Positions 61,568-64,000 of a stretch of DNA of 64,000 nucleotides are shown here, one piece after another. This DNA comes from Vibrio pectenicida (GTDB lineage Bacteria > Pseudomonadota > Gammaproteobacteria > Enterobacterales > Vibrionaceae). The stretch covers positions 2,604,001 to 2,668,000 of the forward strand of contig AP024889.1 of assembly GCA_024347015.1 (NCBI GenBank), read 5' to 3'. The position numbers and the translations under genes were made by a program. The notes beneath the pieces were generated by a model. It was not told the origin of the DNA and searched no databases. It worked only from the letters and a program-made list of their open reading frames with translations. Positions within the stretch are counted from its first letter, which is position 1. Every line of letters starts with the position of its first letter.

Positions 61568-63316
61568 CTAATTATTGGATGTGTGATGAATACAAGTCTG
61601 GTTTCTACCATTGGCTTTAGCTTGATACAAAGCATTATCAGCAAGTGCAACCGTATCTTCGCTGCTATCAGATGGTTCAGGTGTTAGACTTGCAATGCCT
61701 ATACTGACAGTTAATGTCGAGCAAACTTTTGAGGCCTTATGCTCAAGTTTTAGTTGCCTAACCTTTTGATGAATAACCTCCGCAACTTGATATGCCCCCT
61801 TAGCTGTAGAATTAGGCAGAATAAATGCAAATTCCTCCCCACCATAACGTGCCACACAATCACTACTACGGTTTAAAACTGATCTGAAGCTTTCAGCTAC
61901 CTTGACTAACGCATCATCACCAGCTTGGTGTCCATAATGATCATTAAAACCTTTAAAATAATCTATATCACACAGCATAATAGTTAAAGGCTTATGCGCT
62001 CGTGCATGTAAAGGCCATAAAGTCGCAAGTTGCTCATCAAAATAACGTCGGTTACCTATTTGGGTTAAGCTATCGACAAGGCTCAAACGTGCCAACTCCT
62101 GATTGGCTTCTTCAAGTTTTTGAGCGGCTAAATAACGCTCTGAAACATCCCTCGCCATTATCAATACTCCATTCGTACCAGAAGCTGGGTCGCGAAAAGG
62201 GGATTTCACCACATCGTACCAGGTAAAATTACCCTTACTATCGACCAACTGATCGATATAGCGCAGTGATCTACCCTCATATAACACTTTCTGGTCGGTT
62301 TCTGATAAACGAGTATATACCTCATGAGGAATTAATTCTTGGAGACGTTTGCCAATTAGTTCATTAATATCTGAGATTCCTAAAGCCTTAACAAAAGGTT
62401 TATTACACGCTTGATAAACCATATTTTCATTAAAGATCCCAATGGCGTCAGGGCTAGACTCAAGTATATTTTGTAAAATGGTATCACGTTGCGCCAACGC
62501 CACCTCAGTATCTCGACGTCGATCCATTTCATCACGTAAGTTTTTTTGTATGTTGTGCCAGTCCGTCACGTCATGGCTAATACCTATAGTTCCTAACTTT
62601 TCACCCGACGAAGAAATCAAGATATTTTGATATGTTTCCAACAAACAGCTACGCCCTTCAATATCAATCGTCCAGCGGCGTTTGTTAGCTCGACCTTTAA
62701 CAACTCCCTTAATATCAGCACAACCTTCTTGGCGTCGTTCTCCCCAAAAACGCTCAAATGCTTTATTCGTTGATATCAGTTCACCCTCATTATTCTTGAT
62801 AAAAACTAACTCAGTAAGATTATCCAAAGCACTGCGTACCACAGACAATGACTCTATTTCTCTCACCATTTCAGTATGTGAAGCTTGATGGGACGAAAGG
62901 TATAACAACCAGACAATACGGCCACGATAAACCGTCCTACGTCCGCTAATCTCAACTTTAATATGGTTATTTTTTGATACCTTCCACTCTATAGGAAAAC
63001 ACTTGAACCCCTCCCCAGCAAAAAGCCCGACTGTTGACATTAAAAAATCACGAGAGACAGAATCAGGAAACAGGAATGATTTCCCAACACGGCGAATAGC
63101 CAATAGCTGCATTGCATTCTTATTAGAAAGCAGTAGTTTGCCTGATTTGGCTTCTACTAAGATAAGGGCCGACGGGGCATCTTGCACCAGAAGGTCTATA
63201 TGTTTCTGTAATCGCGAATAGAGCGCAATTGACAGCAAAAGGAAGAATAGAATCACCACGAGGTCGAGACCATGCCCATGAGACGTATCCCATAACCAGT
63301 AAAACACCTGCTCCAT
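61568..63316 (-). CDS. Membrane PAS-PAS-GGDEF diguanylate cyclase
   Basis: A 582-residue protein with one N-terminal membrane helix (LVVILFFLLLSIALYS), two or three PAS domains (around residues 45-120, 155-265 and 285-400, the last with a PAC motif GVLIMARDVSERY) and a C-terminal GGDEF domain. The active-site motif is GGEEF (ARYGGEEFAFILPN), so it should make cyclic di-GMP. RSSD five residues before it is a good inhibitory I-site. It sits 80 nt upstream of arcB on the same strand; co-transcription would link redox sensing and cyclic di-GMP, but this is inferred from position only. Confidence 0.92.
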   Translation of the reverse strand: MEQVFYWLWDTSHGHGLDLVVILFFLLLSIALYSRLQKHIDLLVQDAPSALILVEAKSGKLLLSNKNAMQLLAIRRVGKSFLFPDSVSRDFLMSTVGLFAGEGFKCFPIEWKVSKNNHIKVEISGRRTVYRGRIVWLLYLSSHQASHTEMVREIESLSVVRSALDNLTELVFIKNNEGELISTNKAFERFWGERRQEGCADIKGVVKGRANKRRWTIDIEGRSCLLETYQNILISSSGEKLGTIGISHDVTDWHNIQKNLRDEMDRRRDTEVALAQRDTILQNILESSPDAIGIFNENMVYQACNKPFVKALGISDINELIGKRLQELIPHEVYTRLSETDQKVLYEGRSLRYIDQLVDSKGNFTWYDVVKSPFRDPASGTNGVLIMARDVSERYLAAQKLEEANQELARLSLVDSLTQIGNRRYFDEQLATLWPLHARAHKPLTIMLCDIDYFKGFNDHYGHQAGDDALVKVAESFRSVLNRSSDCVARYGGEEFAFILPNSTAKGAYQVAEVIHQKVRQLKLEHKASKVCSTLTVSIGIASLTPEPSDSSEDTVALADNALYQAKANGRNQTCIHHTSNN

Positions 63317-63844
63317 TCGTACTTCTCTGCATTTAGATGCGACTTAGTATTAAGATTACAAAAAATATCAGCTGACTGCTGGTTTTTCTGTATTGAATAA
63401 CACTTTTTTCGTAAACAGCTTCGTCTTGTGAAAAATAATAATGAATAACTCTAACGAAAAGGCGAATAACTACTCAATCCTGCCAAACTTTGTGTTTAAA
63501 CCAGTGCATTGTGCTGATGTTTTTATTTCCAACTGAACTTAATTGTTGCAAAATTGTAACAATTAAAAGAATAAGTCATTGAAATATTTGAACTTTAAAT
63601 GGAATTAACTAGTAAATAGGCCATTGAGGTTGCATCTCATCAAAAACTTGACCTTTTACATCATAAGATTTAGGTTGTGGGAATCGATGAAAATGAATTC
63701 ATCTTGTTGCGAAAACTAATAAGAAGTTTTTATAGCATATTTATGTAAATAAAAATCAATATAATGCATAAGTAACCATCAATACCAATTATCATCATGT
63801 TGGTAACACTGTCTGGTAGACAGAGAAGCAAAGGGAGAATTGCA
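63317..63844 (+). promoter_or_regulatory. gltB upstream region (528 bp, no gene)
   Basis: AT-rich intergenic DNA between the divergent cyclase gene and gltB, without an ORF. It holds an imperfect palindrome AATTGTT..AACAATT at 63541-63564. Just before the gltB ribosome site are two small hairpins, ACCAA/TTGGT at 63784-63804 and CTGTC/GACAG at 63809-63823. Glutamate synthase operons are controlled by nitrogen and leucine-type regulators in relatives; I cannot assign sites. Confidence 0.45.
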
Positions 63845-64000
63845 ATGGCTTTATATGACCCAAGCCTTGAAAAAGACAACTGTGGATTTGGTTTGATCGC
63901 ACACATGGAAGGGCAACCTAGTCACAAATTGGTTCGTACAGCAATTTCAGCACTCGATCGTATGACTCACCGAGGTGGTATCGCTGCAGATGGAAAAACT
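63845..64000 (+). CDS. gltB: Glutamate synthase large subunit, N-terminal part
   Basis: Start of a plus-strand gene cut by the window edge, 52 codons visible. It begins [20 protein letters not shown]; in this family the short propeptide is removed so that Cys12 becomes the N-terminal nucleophile of the glutaminase domain. [12 protein letters not shown] near the edge is also conserved. A GGGAG ribosome site precedes the ATG. The enzyme makes two glutamates from glutamine and 2-oxoglutarate. Confidence 0.95.
   Translation, partial: MALYDPSLEKDNCGFGLIAHMEGQPSHKLVRTAISALDRMTHRGGIAADGKT

Overview
The window is a chromosomal segment of a marine gammaproteobacterium, almost certainly Vibrionaceae (Vibrio or a close relative). 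The evidence is the Vibrio-like sequences of FtsZ, ArcB, DegS and SspA, a complete division and cell-wall (dcw) cluster that lacks ddlB, and an AT-leaning base composition. No assignment to species is possible from sequence alone. Most genes lie on the minus strand in long co-directional operons.

Layout. 1-1.5 kb: a minus-strand operon for a periplasmic metallo-beta-lactamase-fold protein, an HvfA-type small Cys peptide and a cut-off HvfB (DUF692) modifying enzyme, probably a copper-binding RiPP system. 1.9-2.6 kb: an orphan secreted protein. 2.7-8.9 kb: carB, carA, dapB, mutT. 9-28.6 kb: secA, lpxC and the dcw cluster (ftsZ, ftsA, ftsQ, murC, murG, ftsW, murD, mraY, murF, murE, ftsI, ftsL, rsmH), which make lipid II and assemble the septum. 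28.8-33.6 kb: rnpB, rsmI, then lpoA-yraN-diaA-dolP on the plus strand. 33.6-38.6 kb: sspB/sspA, the cytochrome bc1 operon petABC, and rplM-rpsI. 38.8-43.2 kb: zapE, zapG, degQ, degS. 43.3-50.1 kb: parC, parE, yqiA, cpdA, yqiB-like and nudF. 50.3-51.7 kb: tolC.

51.8-59.1 kb is an accessory island between tolC and arcB. It holds a surface lipoprotein, an internally deleted IS3-family element, two near-identical copies of a short non-autonomous IS-derived element in direct orientation, a YdcF-like protein, and a small ORF framed like an integron gene cassette. Between the two repeat copies is a gene whose last ~425 residues closely match the Shigella OspC family of arginine ADP-riboxanase effectors (catalytic domain plus ankyrin repeats). 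Here the domain is preceded by a Sec signal peptide and an unrecognised ~170-residue domain, and no type III secretion gene is present. I regard this as the most interesting item in the window.

59.1-63.3 kb: the anaerobic redox sensor kinase ArcB, lacking one of the two regulatory cysteines known from E. coli, and a PAS-GGDEF diguanylate cyclase. The window ends inside gltB, the large subunit of glutamate synthase. No tRNA, rRNA or CRISPR array was seen.
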